Shown piece after piece: positions 1-11,400 of a stretch of DNA of 64,000 nucleotides. Location of the stretch: contig NW_026252089.1 in NCBI RefSeq assembly GCF_025399195.1, positions 682,001 to 746,000 on the forward strand, read 5' to 3'. Numbering within the stretch: position 1 is the first letter of the stretch; each line of letters begins with the position of its first letter. The notes under the pieces were generated by a model. It saw only the letters and a list, made by a program, of their open reading frames with translations, searched no databases and was not told the DNA's origin. The translations under genes were made by a program, and so were the position numbers. The DNA comes from Umbelopsis ramanniana AG. Taxonomy: Eukaryota; Mucoromycota; Umbelopsidomycetes; Umbelopsidales; Umbelopsidaceae.

Positions 1-33
1 GATGGTCCCTCTATGGCCAGTCTGACGCTATAA

Positions 34-56
34 TTTTTTTTTTTTTTTTTTTTTTT
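34..56. repeat. Poly-T tract (23 nt)
   Basis: An uninterrupted run of T just before a CCAG trinucleotide context. It may be the pyrimidine tract of an intron that precedes the first visible MMADHC exon. Confidence 0.7.
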
Positions 57-80
57 CGTGCCAGCCTTATCCACTCTGAA

Positions 81-810
81 ATGACATCCACACAATGTTC
101 TACTACATCGTTGGCTACACTTCCACACAAAACACATAGCCAACAGTGCTTATTGCCACCGACTCGACTCAAGCATTGCGACTCGGATTTCGAGTATTCC
201 ATTCACTCACCGCCGCCTCGATTCCAGCGTGAATTGACATACATCTTCCCGGCAATGAGACGGCAAGAATTGAAGCGGATACTTGTCGTTCCCGTTATTC
301 AAAGATGCGATAATGACATGGTGGGAGTTACAATGGCCGCCAATGCAGAACGAGATGTCAGATTAGAACTGGTATGTAGTTTTTCTTTATTACTCCACTT
401 TGTTCGCCTTCAGCCATAATAATCTTATCCGATATGTTCAGTTCGTCGAGTGGGGAAAGCTTGTAGTCGATCGCCTGCGGTCAGTCGGTATGTGGGCCGA
501 TATCATGGACCCTGCCTCAGGTTATCCCGTAAGCAGAATGATTGATTTTATTACGGCGTCCAATCGACAAGAATTTACTAATACTTTCGTCTAGATCTAT
601 GGCGCCCCAGGTGCTAGCCCATATCCAGATGTACAAGGCACCCAAGCACTCTTGAAATACGACATTCAGAATACCGGTTGCTGCCACGTACTCCTTCACC
701 CTACTTGGGGCAGTAAAATTTACCCATCCACCATGTTCACCACCGCCCCAGCCGATATCCTCGCCCGAGTTATTGAAGAGATACAGCGCTCTCACCCAGC
801 CGACAAATAA
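81..810 (+). CDS. MMADHC: MMADHC-like cobalamin trafficking protein (cblD type)
   Basis: Exons 81-371, 442-528 and 595-810 give a 197-residue protein. The C-terminal half matches the MMADHC family: DPASGYPIYG, then NTGCCHVLLHP and FTTAPADI, in the same order and spacing as the animal protein. MMADHC receives cobalamin from MMACHC and directs it to cytosolic methionine synthase or mitochondrial methylmalonyl-CoA mutase; it has no known catalytic activity. The start is uncertain. ATG 81 is the first ATG, but the frame is open back to the window edge, and a T-run ending in CCAG at 61-64 looks like an intron acceptor, so an upstream exon with a mitochondrial leader may lie outside the window. It implies a B12-using fungus, unlike yeast. 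The family call is firm; the 5' end is not. Confidence 0.8.
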
Positions 811-1020
811 TCTTTCTCTATTGAACCTCTATTTGTGGATCTATTCAACATAGAATTTACGTTTCTATTTTCCTTCGTTTTGCACTACATTCACACATTT
901 CAAAGCCTAATTCAACCACGTTTTGTAAATATAGCATCAGATTCTCTCAACTAGAATCAAACAGACATTAGATCATATTAAAGATTTTTTCCTTGTAAAA
1001 TTGGATATTGTGTTTATTGC

Positions 1021-1471
1021 TTATTTCTTTCCAGACTTCTTGATACCGCCAGAGACTGTAAATGATTGAAAGTAGGTAAAGGTTTAGTATATTACGTTTC
1101 CATTCAGCATTTGCGTCTTGTGAACAAAAAAAAAAAAAATAAGTATATAAAAAAAATAGTGTACATACCAAGAGGACCCTTGCCAGCAGCCTTAGTTGCC
1201 ATCTCCTTGAGCTTCTTGGCCTCCTCTTGTTGCTTCTTCTTGAAAGCAAGATCCTCCTGAAAGAATCAAGCGACTTGAATGAGTACATGTCTAGACTGGT
1301 GGTAAAGTCATGTACACTAATCACTTACTTCGTCAAGATCACCTCCCTTCTTCTTGGCTGCCTTCAAAGGCTTAAGTTTTCCACCTACATACCAAACTTT
1401 GTTGAGAAACCAGTATCTTATGCAAGTTATTTACTGGGCAAAGTATGCTTCTTACCTTGGCGTCCGGACAT
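1021..1471 (-). CDS. TMA7: Translation machinery-associated protein 7
   Basis: Four exons, read high to low: ATG at 1471 with a 16-nt first exon (MSGRQ plus one base), a second ending before the GTAAGT at about 1328, then 1256-1169 and 1055-1021. Together they give a 64-residue, lysine-rich protein. It begins MSGRQGGKLKPLK and ends AAGKGPLVSGGIKKSGKK, which is the TMA7 (CCDC72) signature from yeast to human, at the family's normal length. TMA7 is found with ribosomes; its exact job in translation is not settled. All junctions have GT-AG ends and keep frame. It is convergent with the MMADHC gene, with about 210 bp between the stops. Confidence 0.9.
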
Positions 1472-1828
1472 GTTCAACAAAAAAACCGATATGGAGGGAA
1501 AGGCTACCACTGAATGAATTTTTTTTCTTTCACCTCCCAGAGACGATTCACGTGATTTCATCCAACCCATTTTGGATGCGTTTATTCACGTTCAGGACCC
1601 TGAGACGGTTCATGTCGAGGAAAATCATTATTCAGTATCGGTGTATGCTAGAAGTCTCTTGAATGGACATACGAAAAGTTGTTAATCTTGCTCAAAGTAT
1701 GAATGAATTTATAAAGTATTAGTACCAAACGGACAAATCTAGTATACTTTATCAGTTCAGGCGGCATTTACTACCGAAAGTGTGATATTTAATCTGAAAG
1801 CTTTATTTACATTATCAACGTTTAATTG
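1472..1828. other. Intergenic, TMA7 promoter and cyclin C 3' flank
   Basis: No convincing coding frame or RNA gene is seen. It must hold the TMA7 promoter (minus strand) and the cyclin C terminator. Confidence 0.5.
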
Positions 1829-2914
1829 TTATGACCGATGCTTCAACTCCTTCCACAATGCAATTACTTTGTCTTCTCGCCAGTCTCCCCAAATCTCATA
1901 GATTCCAAGGATATCTTGCACAATTTCCACAATGGCGGCCATATCAACATTGAGGTCAGCAAACCACTGTCGCATATCTAACTTGTCACCAACCGATCCA
2001 GGTGCGAAGTCGGCGTGTTTAAGCACCACCGTTATGTAGATGGCGGCTAGGGCAATCATGTGTGGAGGGTATAAAAGGCAAACATCAGTGCGATACGAGT
2101 CGTTGACGATGAACCATGCGTATTGTAAGCCTGCTTCTCGTATACCGAGCTCCGTGGCAAAATGAGTAAGAGAGCGATATGGGTGCCACACAATAAGATA
2201 AAATTCCAATTCCTCCAAAAGATAGAACTCAAATTCAGCAACGCTAGAACTGTCGTATCGGAAACCTCCAATGTCTAGTGGACAGACACCCATCTATCAG
2301 CTGTCTGGTGCATTGAATTGGCAAATACTGTATGAAAAACCAAATTTACCTTGCAAGACATGTTTTGTTTCTTGGACAATCATCTTGATATGATGTGGGC
2401 ATTCCTCGATTTTGCAGGCCAAATACACACACGTTGCCATGACCAGCATTGGATCCGTGCTTCGATAGCTATTTCTGTAAATGAATCAATGGTGAGTAAA
2501 AACGTCATATCTTGTAACTTATTTTCAGTGTAGGCATACTTGGTGTAAAACCGCTTGAAATAAACAAATGCAGTGGCCACAACTTGCTGTCGCAGTTGAA
2601 GCCGCTTTGCCAGTTTCTGGATCACTGTCGATTACAAGCATTTATGTTGAGAGTTAGATGCAAATGGTACATCCGGGGTGTTCTGCACTATCAATCAAGA
2701 CTTACAGTTACAGAACCAAATGTTCAGCTTGACAATGTCAACCTCAGAGACATACTTTAAATCTTCTTGCCGACTTTGGACTATAGTCCATCGATCAAGC
2801 AACCAATGTTGGCTGTATACGGGGCAGAATCAGTTACTATGCAAATTAGAACCGCAGTTATGATATTTGAAATGGTAATTACCTGTGTGATGATGTCCAA
2901 AAGTTGGCAGCCAT
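1829..2914 (-). CDS. SSN8: Cyclin C (Mediator CDK8-module cyclin)
   Basis: Exons 2914-2883, 2812-2706, 2624-2540, 2474-2350 and 2274-1829 give 264 residues, the usual size for cyclin C. Characteristic stretches are MAANFWTSSH at the start, LRQQVVATAFVYFKRFY and STDPMLVMATCVYLACK in the first cyclin box (about 45-145), then EFEFYLLEELEFYLIVWHPY and RTDVCLLYPPHMIALAAI in the second. Cyclin C pairs with CDK8 (Ssn3/Srb10) in the kinase module of Mediator in the nucleus and represses or tunes RNA polymerase II transcription. Exon 5 could start at an ATG (2293), but only the acceptor at 2275-2278 keeps frame with exon 4 and gives the conserved DIGGFRYDS junction. Confidence 0.92.
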
Positions 2915-3081
2915 AAAACAGTGTGGTGAAAGAAAACAGGAGCGCTTCTTCAAGCGAAAGACTGGCTTTTTGGCCGAGAGAAATTTGGGCTTTTACCCCA
3001 TTCAAAATTGATTGTGCTTTTTATTCAAGTATTTACATTTAAAACTCATTGTATTAATTCTCAAGATAGCCGTAATGATGA

Positions 3082-5144
3082 TTAAACGAGCATCTTAGAC
3101 ATATAGGGACCTATAAAAATAAACATTTGGTAAGAGACATGAAGTGCAAAGTTGACCAAAATATCTGTGTTCCAACTCACCATCAAGATAATAGCCCAGC
3201 TTAGCGTAGTAGTGTCTCACGCCAACGCCAGAAATGACACTTAGTTTGACACTGCCATGTTCCTCTCGAGCAATACGTTCTGCCTCTTCCATAAGGAGGG
3301 TTCCAAAACCTTGATGCTGGAATTTGGTTGGGTCGCGGTTGTGCATGGGGACTACTGAGCCATAGACGTGCAATTCTCGAACAATCGATGTTTGACCAGC
3401 ACTGGTAAGTTCAGGCCGGAAAGTTTGGGGTGAACACTTTCGCAATCTCAACAATCCGATCAAAATATCTTGGTGGGGGTCTTCATAAGACAAGAATGTC
3501 TCCCAGCCGCCGTTAGCAACATAGTCTCGGCGAATCAACTCCACTTGATCAGGCTTGATCTTGTTATGAATTTCAGTAATACCAACTTCTCTGGTTCGAA
3601 CATCGCGACATTCAGTACCCAGATCCTTCATTCGGTTGAGAGCGAGTTCTCTCAAGTTACCATTCTCCACACCGGATGTAACAAGTGGCATTGGGATATC
3701 TCGCTGCACTCGGTAAATTCGAGTCCACGGGGGTACCAGGGCCAAAATGCGTGCGACAAGATCAATCAAGGCGTTTGGAGTATAGTTCTTGTAGCGACCA
3801 GTACGCCAGAGTTCATAAAGACCGGTACCGCGAATGACAAGGGTTGGGTAAATTTTTAGACCGTCAGATCGGAAAGCTGGATTTTCAAAGTATTCCTTGA
3901 ATTGCTCAATATCACGTTCCATACCAACGTTGGGCAAATCAGGCATCATATGAGAAACCACTTTGTAGCCAGCATCTTTTGCCAACTGGAATGATTCACT
4001 AACGGCCTTGACAGTGTGGCCGCGGTTGGTATCTCGAGCGACATCCTCATATACACTTTGTACACCAATTTCCAAACGAGTACAACCGTATCGAAGCATT
4101 TGACTTAAATGGGGTTTCAAGCAGTAATCAGGTCGAGTTTCGATGGTAATACCGATACATTTAGTTTGACTCTGCTGAGAAAATCTAATGAAAGTCGCGA
4201 ATTATTCATACTGCTTTGTTCGGATGGAATTCTGGTTCATTTAAACAAACATACCTGACTGCTTCATCCACGTCATTGCTAGAATGTCCAGAGAGGGCGT
4301 CATGCAAATTGGAGATAAACCAATTTCTATAGTCCTCAGGCATGGACATAAAAGTACCACCCATGATGATATATTCTACCTTGTCAACAGAATGACCCAA
4401 GCTCTTGAGTTGATCTACACGTCCTCGAGATTGTTCAAATGGATGATAGCGAGCTCTAATGGCTCTCATAGATGTTGGTTCATAGCCAGTATAGGACTGA
4501 GTGGAGTATTCAAAGTCAGAATCAGGTCCTCCTGGGCAGTAACTGAGGGATGATAATTTAGTGCTTGAGCTATTCGTAAGGCACAGTTTGACGTTGTCAA
4601 ACTTACACGCAGATATTTCCTGTCATAGCAATGTGTGGGCATCTGTGGGGTTTGCACATGACAGCGACGACGGCAATCTTTTCAACAGAGTTGATTAGGA
4701 GGTGATGAAGGCATATGTTCGATGAATAGATCTATCGCTTACACCAGAGGCTGTTCGAACAGGCTTAGCCTTGAGTTGAGGAAGTAGCATTGCCTTTTGG
4801 TGCTCGGGAATAGCAGAGATAATGTCGACCAATTTTGGTTGTTTCTGTAGTTTGTTTTTACGAGAAATTCTCGATTTGAGAGCATTCAAGTTGACATCCT
4901 TCTTGCCTTCCATGGCAGACATCATTTCGGCAACAATTTCGCCGCATGCCTTTACCAAAAGTTCGGTCTATCGTAGTAAAAAAAATTGGTTAATGATCGT
5001 CTATTGCTTTAACCGTTGATGATTTCCGACATCTGACCTGCGAAGGACCTAAGTGGAAGGAGAAGTGTAAGTAATCATGCCTCATTCAATACTTCATTGC
5101 CATGGTTGATTCAATGTACCTTTCTTTTTTGTAGGTGCCACCAT
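3082..5144 (-). CDS. ELP3: Elongator complex catalytic subunit Elp3
   Basis: Exons 5144-5120, 5048-5038 (11 nt), 4967-4743, 4677-4607, 4542-4255, 4184-3181 and 3110-3082 give 550 residues, collinear with yeast and human Elp3. The radical-SAM cluster cysteines are at about 100, 110 and 113 in [10 protein letters not shown]...GNICVYC. The GNAT acetyl-CoA loop ([15 protein letters not shown]) is near residue 500, and the protein ends GPYMSKMLV. Elp3 makes the 5-carbonylmethyl group on wobble uridine of tRNAs in the cytoplasm. The N-terminus ([12 protein letters not shown]) depends on the micro-exon. Without it, an ATG at about 5032 would run into a stop within seven codons. It shares a 169-bp divergent promoter with the BAG6-like gene. 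Confidence 0.95.
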
Positions 5145-5313
5145 AGTGAAAGCTTTCGTTTGTTAAGAGCTGATCTCGGTTTTTTTTTTCGTTGGGTTGC
5201 TGGCTCACAAAAAAATGTGTGACTGCGGCTGAACACCAGGAGGGGTGGAGAGTACTTCTCAGTCCCACATCTCACCTTTGACTTCGCCCGCCTTATACCG
5301 ATCATTACTCAGC
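5145..5313. promoter_or_regulatory. Divergent promoter ELP3 / BAG6-like
   Basis: Only 169 bp separate the two start codons on opposite strands, so both promoters and leaders must fit here. A T-run lies near 5181. No clear TATA box is seen. Confidence 0.5.
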
Positions 5314-7503
5314 ATGGCTACTGACGAAAAGCAAGATTCAACAGGACAAGATCAATCTCAAGGAGAACATTCTTCTGTCATCATATCATTACACATCAAA
5401 TCACTGGAGAGAACCACGCATTCCGTCCGCTTACCTCGCAACTCCACTGTCCTGCAATTAAAGGAACATATTCAAGCCGTTTCACAAGTAGACAGCCAAC
5501 GACAGCGCCTCATATTTCAAGGGCGAGTTCTTAAAGACGACAAAAACTTGCTGGATTATGGTAAATGACACTATGACTTTCGTAGCTGATTATGCGTTGA
5601 CTTGGTGGAGCAATGCAGCATGACGAAATAAGACTAACGTTTCCATTTCAGCCAATCTAGATGACGGAAAAGTTGTCCATTTGGTTGTGCGCCCTACTGG
5701 CGCTCCTCATAACCCAGACAATGGTAAGTTGATGACAAGATCAGGGTTAGAAAAGAATAACAGACATTGCTGCCCTTTCCTCTTTTTCTTCTCACTGCTC
5801 TCCTATTTACAAAAATCTAAAAATTTGTTGCCTTTAGATGACCCACATAGCGCAAGAGATCCTCATCCACGGGGCCTCCCTAGGCCGCGCCACCCATTTG
5901 GCGGCTCTAGGTTCCCGCCCATGGAAGGGTATGCTTTCATTACGCTAGATACTACTGTTGGTGAAATGGCCGACCCTGGCTCGGTAAGTCTGACAATCAA
6001 AATTTCATCCGGTTTTCTCTTGGTTTCTAGAAATGACTAATTTCTTTTTTAGATATTTTTTAACCTTTTGAACGGGCTTTCTGCAAATAATAATGGCCTC
6101 AACAACCCGGATACCGATTCCAACGCCAACAACAGTGCAGGCAATACTGCTGCTGGTGATAACAATAATACATCTCGTGTATGGGTAAGTCGATGTTTAG
6201 ACATATCCATCTATGACCGATATGTGATATTTACCTTTTCTGTGTCATGGGGACTAAACAGCACCGCATCTCCCGCCCTATTCCTGGACCACCGCCTACA
6301 AACCCTCGCACCAACTCCAATTTGCGTAATCGAACCCATTCGGATGACTCAATAGGAAGTGAGCAGAGCAGAACAAGCGCGGCGTCATCCGGACCCGGGA
6401 CTCCGTTTACTGTAAGCTACTTTATGTGAATTTGGCAGTAAATGCAGATGCTTATCCGATTTTTTTTCTTTTTCGCATCAGTCCAACATTGAATACAGGC
6501 TCTCTCGAACCATGTCTTCCATCGGAAACGTGCGCCAACTACTGGATACTCCCGTCGATGAAGGTAAGTTGAAGAGCTGTGGTTTTTCTTTCGGAGAGTC
6601 CTTACTAATGCTGTAGTGTCCGATCAACTAATTGGCCAATGATTTCCTTAGAAATTCGTCCAAATCCATCGGCAGCTTTCCCTAACCCTAGTTATGTGGA
6701 AGAAATTCGTAGACGATTGCGGACCAGTGGAGATTCGCCAACGGCTCAAGTTGGAGTAGTGGTGGATGAGCTAGCTGATCTTCTGGCCGACACCATTCCA
6801 AGGCTACGAGAATTGAGCCGAGGATTGAGAAACGAGACAGACGACACGACTCGACAGGTACAGTTATTTATAACAACACCACCACCTTTTTAATATAACG
6901 TTTCACTAACGTTTCACTAACGTTCCGCTATTGCAGGAACAGGAACGATTGCAGTTAATGGCGTTACGGTCGGCAAGAATTACCCAGGGATTAAGCTTAA
7001 TTAACCACTTTTTGGGTTCAGTTCTTGGCAGTGCGGAATTAGAAGACCGGCCTCAGGATTCTCATGTACGCTTATCTGGCCGAGGAGCATTAGACTCTTG
7101 GCTATCGTATGTGCGCAGTGGAAATAGTGGCAGTGCTGGATTATCTCAGCCATCATCACAAAACTCGGACACAAGCTCTCGCAATCCGATCACACCCCTT
7201 CGCGCTACATCATCCATACAAAACAGTGCAGCAAGCAATGAAACCATTCGACGTGCCCTTCGAGCTGCCGGCATTGATGAGGCTTCCATCCAAAGATTAC
7301 TGACACCACCGAGTGCAACGTCAGATACACCCAGCGCACCACCCACGCCAAGCACCGACACTGAAAATCGGAAACGAAAACAACGAGAAGACGAAGAAGC
7401 TACGACCGAACAAGGTGAAAGTAGCCATGGCAGTAGCCGGAGTGACAACAAAAAGGTCAAACCTGAGGAAGAAGCTAGCAAAGGAAAGAAGAAGACGGAC
7501 TGA
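5314..7503 (+). CDS. BAG6/Scythe-like ubiquitin-domain protein
   Basis: Eight exons (5314-5560, 5652-5723, 5838-5983, 6053-6184, 6262-6411, 6482-6563, 6652-6857, 6937-7503) give 533 residues. Residues about 22-97 form a ubiquitin-like domain with SQRQRLIFQGRVLKDDKNL and GKVVHLVVRPTG, closest in pattern to the BAG6 N-terminus. The rest is low complexity: Asn-rich near 150, Pro/Ser/Thr-rich, and a helical part near 300-380. A lysine- and glutamate-rich tail (ENRKRKQRE...KGKKKTD) resembles a nuclear localisation signal. BAG6 is a chaperone for tail-anchored and mislocalised proteins; that function here is inference from the Ubl only. The frame is open upstream of 5314 but has no earlier ATG. All introns are GT-AG. 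Confidence 0.72.
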
Positions 7504-7905
7504 AAACGAATAAGAGGAACGGCATAAAAAGAAAGCAGAAGGGACAACAGCTAAAAGAAATAATCTTGGTTTATAGACATCTTGGCCTCTTCTTATTCAT
7601 TCATACCTACGCATATACATTTGGTTTTTTTCTTTTAACCATCTCATTGTAATTCTTCCTCATTATCTCCTCCAAGGTCATCTTTGACGGTCTTTTATAT
7701 TGTTTCTATTGTACACAACTTTTTTCTTCTAGTTTTATGTCTATGCGCCCTCCATTATTGACCATCGAGAAAATTTATACGCCAGGCTGGCAGGTAGTGC
7801 ATTCTTCTCCTTTCGATGCTTGCCTATAGCAAGAAATAAAAAAACAATAATCGCCTTGAATATTCGTGGTTTCTTTTTTTGTTGTGATTCTGGCATGGCC
7901 CACAC
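7504..7905. other. Convergent 3' flanks
   Basis: T/C-rich untranslated DNA between two converging genes. AATAAA-like words occur near 7836. No coding frame is supported. Confidence 0.5.
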
Positions 7906-8052
7906 TTACTTTGCTCGGCGACATTGTTCTTGGAATTCATTCCATTCCTTCATACATTTGGAACGATCGTTGTTGTTCTTCTTCAGACACTCTTGTAGTG
8001 GCTTATGGTCGCAGCTCTGTACTTTATTGCTGGAGGTTGTTGAGGATTCCAT
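7906..8052 (-). CDS. Small four-cysteine CHCH-like protein
   Basis: A single-exon frame of 48 residues. It has four cysteines at 14, 22, 33 and 44 in a helical, charged context (CLKKNNND, then KCMKEWNEFQEQC). The pattern looks like the small twin-cysteine proteins of the mitochondrial intermembrane space (CHCH/CX9C type), but the spacings are 7, 10 and 10 rather than 9 and 9. On this strand a TATAAA-like element lies about 140 bp upstream (8188-8198), and there is no transmembrane segment or signal peptide. ATG 8052 is preferred because it follows the promoter closely; the frame continues upstream to 8094 without another ATG. The function is unknown; import by the Mia40 pathway would be inference. 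Confidence 0.55.
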   Translation of the reverse strand: MESSTTSSNKVQSCDHKPLQECLKKNNNDRSKCMKEWNEFQEQCRRAK

Positions 8053-8448
8053 TACTAATACCGTTGTGTTGGGTGCAGTTTGAAAAAAAGGCAAAGGGAA
8101 AGCTGACCTACAAATTATGGAAATTACGAAACAGTTTGTTCCTGACTCGATTGAATCGTACTGGCAAGAATTTTTCTAATCCGTGGCATTTATAAAAACG
8201 GAACGAAATACAACAAACAAAAAGAACAAATGAATGAATGATAAGAAAACAATAATGAAGCTATGTACAGTCATTTTCAATTATTTGAAGACAGATGTAT
8301 GACCAAGAAAGATGAAATAATAACGCTTGGAAGTGCAAAGTATGTGTGTGTTATAGTGGTATGATTGCTTTCAAATGAAAGGAAAGAGCAATAAGTGGAA
8401 CGGGCGACGGACTCTGGTGTGTGCAATGTTCTGCTGGATAGAGCATTA
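8053..8448. other. Intergenic, CHCH-like promoter and adenylate cyclase 3' flank
   Basis: Contains the TATA-like element for the small cysteine protein at 8188-8198, and A-rich DNA that would serve as the end of the adenylate cyclase transcript. No further coding frame is seen. Confidence 0.45.
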
Positions 8449-11400
8449 CTAGTACCGGTTCATTTGTTCCTCAGTTCCAGACGGCGGGTCACCTGCTCCC
8501 ATAACATCAGCATACATTTGCAATGCTCGTAAGATATGAGACGGATCCACTTCAATGGCCTCTCCCAATTTCTCGAGGACCCTTGTGAACCGTCCCATTT
8601 TTTGAAGGTACATCATCGACGCTGCGTTCTGAAGAATGAAAGAATCCATAAATACCCAAGTCGGAAAATTGGCATAGCGTAGGCACAAAACGATACTTTA
8701 CCTCTATACGAGTAACGAGATTTTCAACCAGATGCAAAATTTGCTCATCGGAAGCAGCAGAGTTGATATTGACTTCCAGCAGAGAGTTTTGAAAGGTTGG
8801 TTGCAGTATGTTGCCGGAGGCAACACCTTCAAGACGGAGGGCAAGCCGAACGAGTGAGCGTATGTGATTGGATTCTAAAAGTCGTGAGAAGGTGTGCGAT
8901 GGAGCAACATGATCTCCAACCGGCGAACCTGACGAATTGCCAGTTTCAGTGATATTAATGGCGGGTGTTCCAATGAGAGGCGGAGGGGTGATGTTGGCGG
9001 GTGGCACGACTCCACCATGCGACAATAGTTCCATCTTGTCAAGCTCCATACGAGCAGCAAGTTGCTTGGGGTATACCATACTGAGCAACTCTGGCGTTTC
9101 CAATCCTTTCAAGCGTCGCTCACCAAGCTCCATAACGTGGAATCCTAAACGTCTTAGCTGCACGATATCTTTACTGATGGATCGTCCGCTTCCAGCTATG
9201 ACAGATGTGAGATCATCTCCAGCCAGAGAAGACTCAGGGCTTTGGGTTTCATCGCCTTCCAAAACGCCAGGGAAGCTTCGTAAGGCAGCAATAACGTCTG
9301 ATGATACACAGATTTGCCCACCGTCCGCCGCGGTACAAATACGTCCTGCCTTGTTGACAACAGGTCCAAAGTAATCCATGCGATCAGTGATAGGGTTACG
9401 TTCAAATACAGGAGATCCCCAATGGATACCCATGCGGACAGAAAGTCCCTTGTAAATGACCACGCCGTCCTTTTCGATTTCTCGACCATCTTCAGTATCC
9501 AAGATTCCAGCCGGCCAGTCAGCTTCCAGTAGTTGCAATTGTACAGTGAAACACCACAGAAGCGCAGATGTAATATTTTGGAAACAGACCATGAAAGCGT
9601 CACCTTCCGTTTTGACTTCGTAACCTCCAACACTTCGCAGAGTTCTACGCATGACGGAATCGTGTATTTTGATAGCGGATCGCATTCCTTCAGGCTGAGT
9701 TTCCCAAAGCAGAGTGGAGTTCTTGATATCTGTGAAGACGAGAGCCACTTGATTGATGGGAGGTGGAACCTCACGGTCCAAACGAGCCAATGTAGAATCA
9801 CCCGGACCGCCTTCTTTTCCACGACGCTTATTCTTACCAACCAATGAAAGAGGGCCAGGCGTAGTAGATCCGTCTTCAAGGAGAATGCCACCACCATCGG
9901 TTGCGCTGCCTGCTCTTCCGCCAGGAAGATTACCCCCTCTATTTACACGATATCGTTTGTCACGCTTGTCAAACATATCGCCCACTCCGATGACCATGAC
10001 CATGATATTATCGTCAGCTCCATACGTAATGGCAAAATCACGCAACTTTTGCGCAGCTAACATCAGGTCTTCTTTTTCAGTTCGAGCAATGTCGACGGCA
10101 CTTTGATACGACATGCGCTCCCAAAGTCCTTTCGAAGCCATGATCACGAATTCGTCCTCTTCAGTGAGATCAATAGTGGAGACATATGGATTGGCGTTCA
10201 CAACGGGGATCAATCTAAAATGACCAAAACTTCTGGAAACGTGAAGTTCATTGTTCAATGTGTCCGAGTTCGAAATGTAGCCGCCAGCGGCTCGAATTCT
10301 TGAGATTTCGCTAGGATTCAATGGAATGTGCTTTTGCGTGATTTCATACGCTTGGCCATTGTTGCGGGAGATGACGGCGAGAGCGTCGCCAACGTTAGCA
10401 ACGTACAACTTCGTGCCAGAAATGTAGCACACTACCGCTGACGCACCCAGGGATTTATCATCGCTAACAGTAGAACCAAGTTCCTTCTCCAAGGACAAGA
10501 ACGTTCGACGAAGTGCCGCTACGGTTGTATCGTCATTTTTGACCTTCTTAAGTTCGGTTGTAAAGTGGATAGTGAACGCGTCGTTAAGGTATTTGGTGAT
10601 TTTGCAACCTGATTTGGTGGTCTTTCGTCCATCGTAAAGTCCAAAGAGACACTCATCATCGCGCATTCGGAATCGTGGCATAACCAGATCCCAAGTGGCC
10701 AAATGATCATTGGGACCTAGCCAGTCTGCAACACCGTACGCCATGCTGTTGACTTCCGAAGGGGAGGTTCTAATTCGGCGATCATTAGTTTCTTCAGGAA
10801 CAGAAACAAGAATTGTGACGTCCATTAAACCCAAGGCGCGTAGTCTTGACAATGCGCTAAAGTCTTCTATGTCTTTATGAACTTTGATCTCCAATCGCTT
10901 ATTACCGGAAAGATTGAGATATTTAAGACCCAGGTTATGATTCCTACAAAGTCAAGAGAATGAATAAAAACACTTCATCAAACAAGAAGGAAGTAATCAA
11001 CAAACTTACCAATTCCAATCGTATTCTAAATTGGCAATGTTGTACTTCAAGACATTGCTTCCTACATCCAGTACAAGTAGCTTTCGTAGCTTCTTGATTT
11101 CAGCGGGTAGAGTTTGGAGCTTGTTTCCATTTACAGCAAGAACACGTAGATAGCTAAGCTTTTCGATATCATCCGCCGGCAGGGAAGCCAATTGATTTCC
11201 AGAGAGATACAATTCGTATAAATGTTGATGACAAAGGCACTCAGAAGGTATATCGTACAAGTCATTAAAGCTCAAGTTGAGAGTGCGGAGTTCAAGGAAC
11301 AATGATAGCGGCGACCACACATCATCTGTTAAACCATTGTCACCCAAGAATAGCTGTCGCAGCGATAGCGAGAGTGGTGGAGGATGGTTACGTGGGCTAG

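Noticed and set aside
5245-5313. N-terminal extension of the BAG6-like protein
   Set aside because: The frame is open but contains no ATG (it opens with GTG), and the segment lies in a short divergent promoter.
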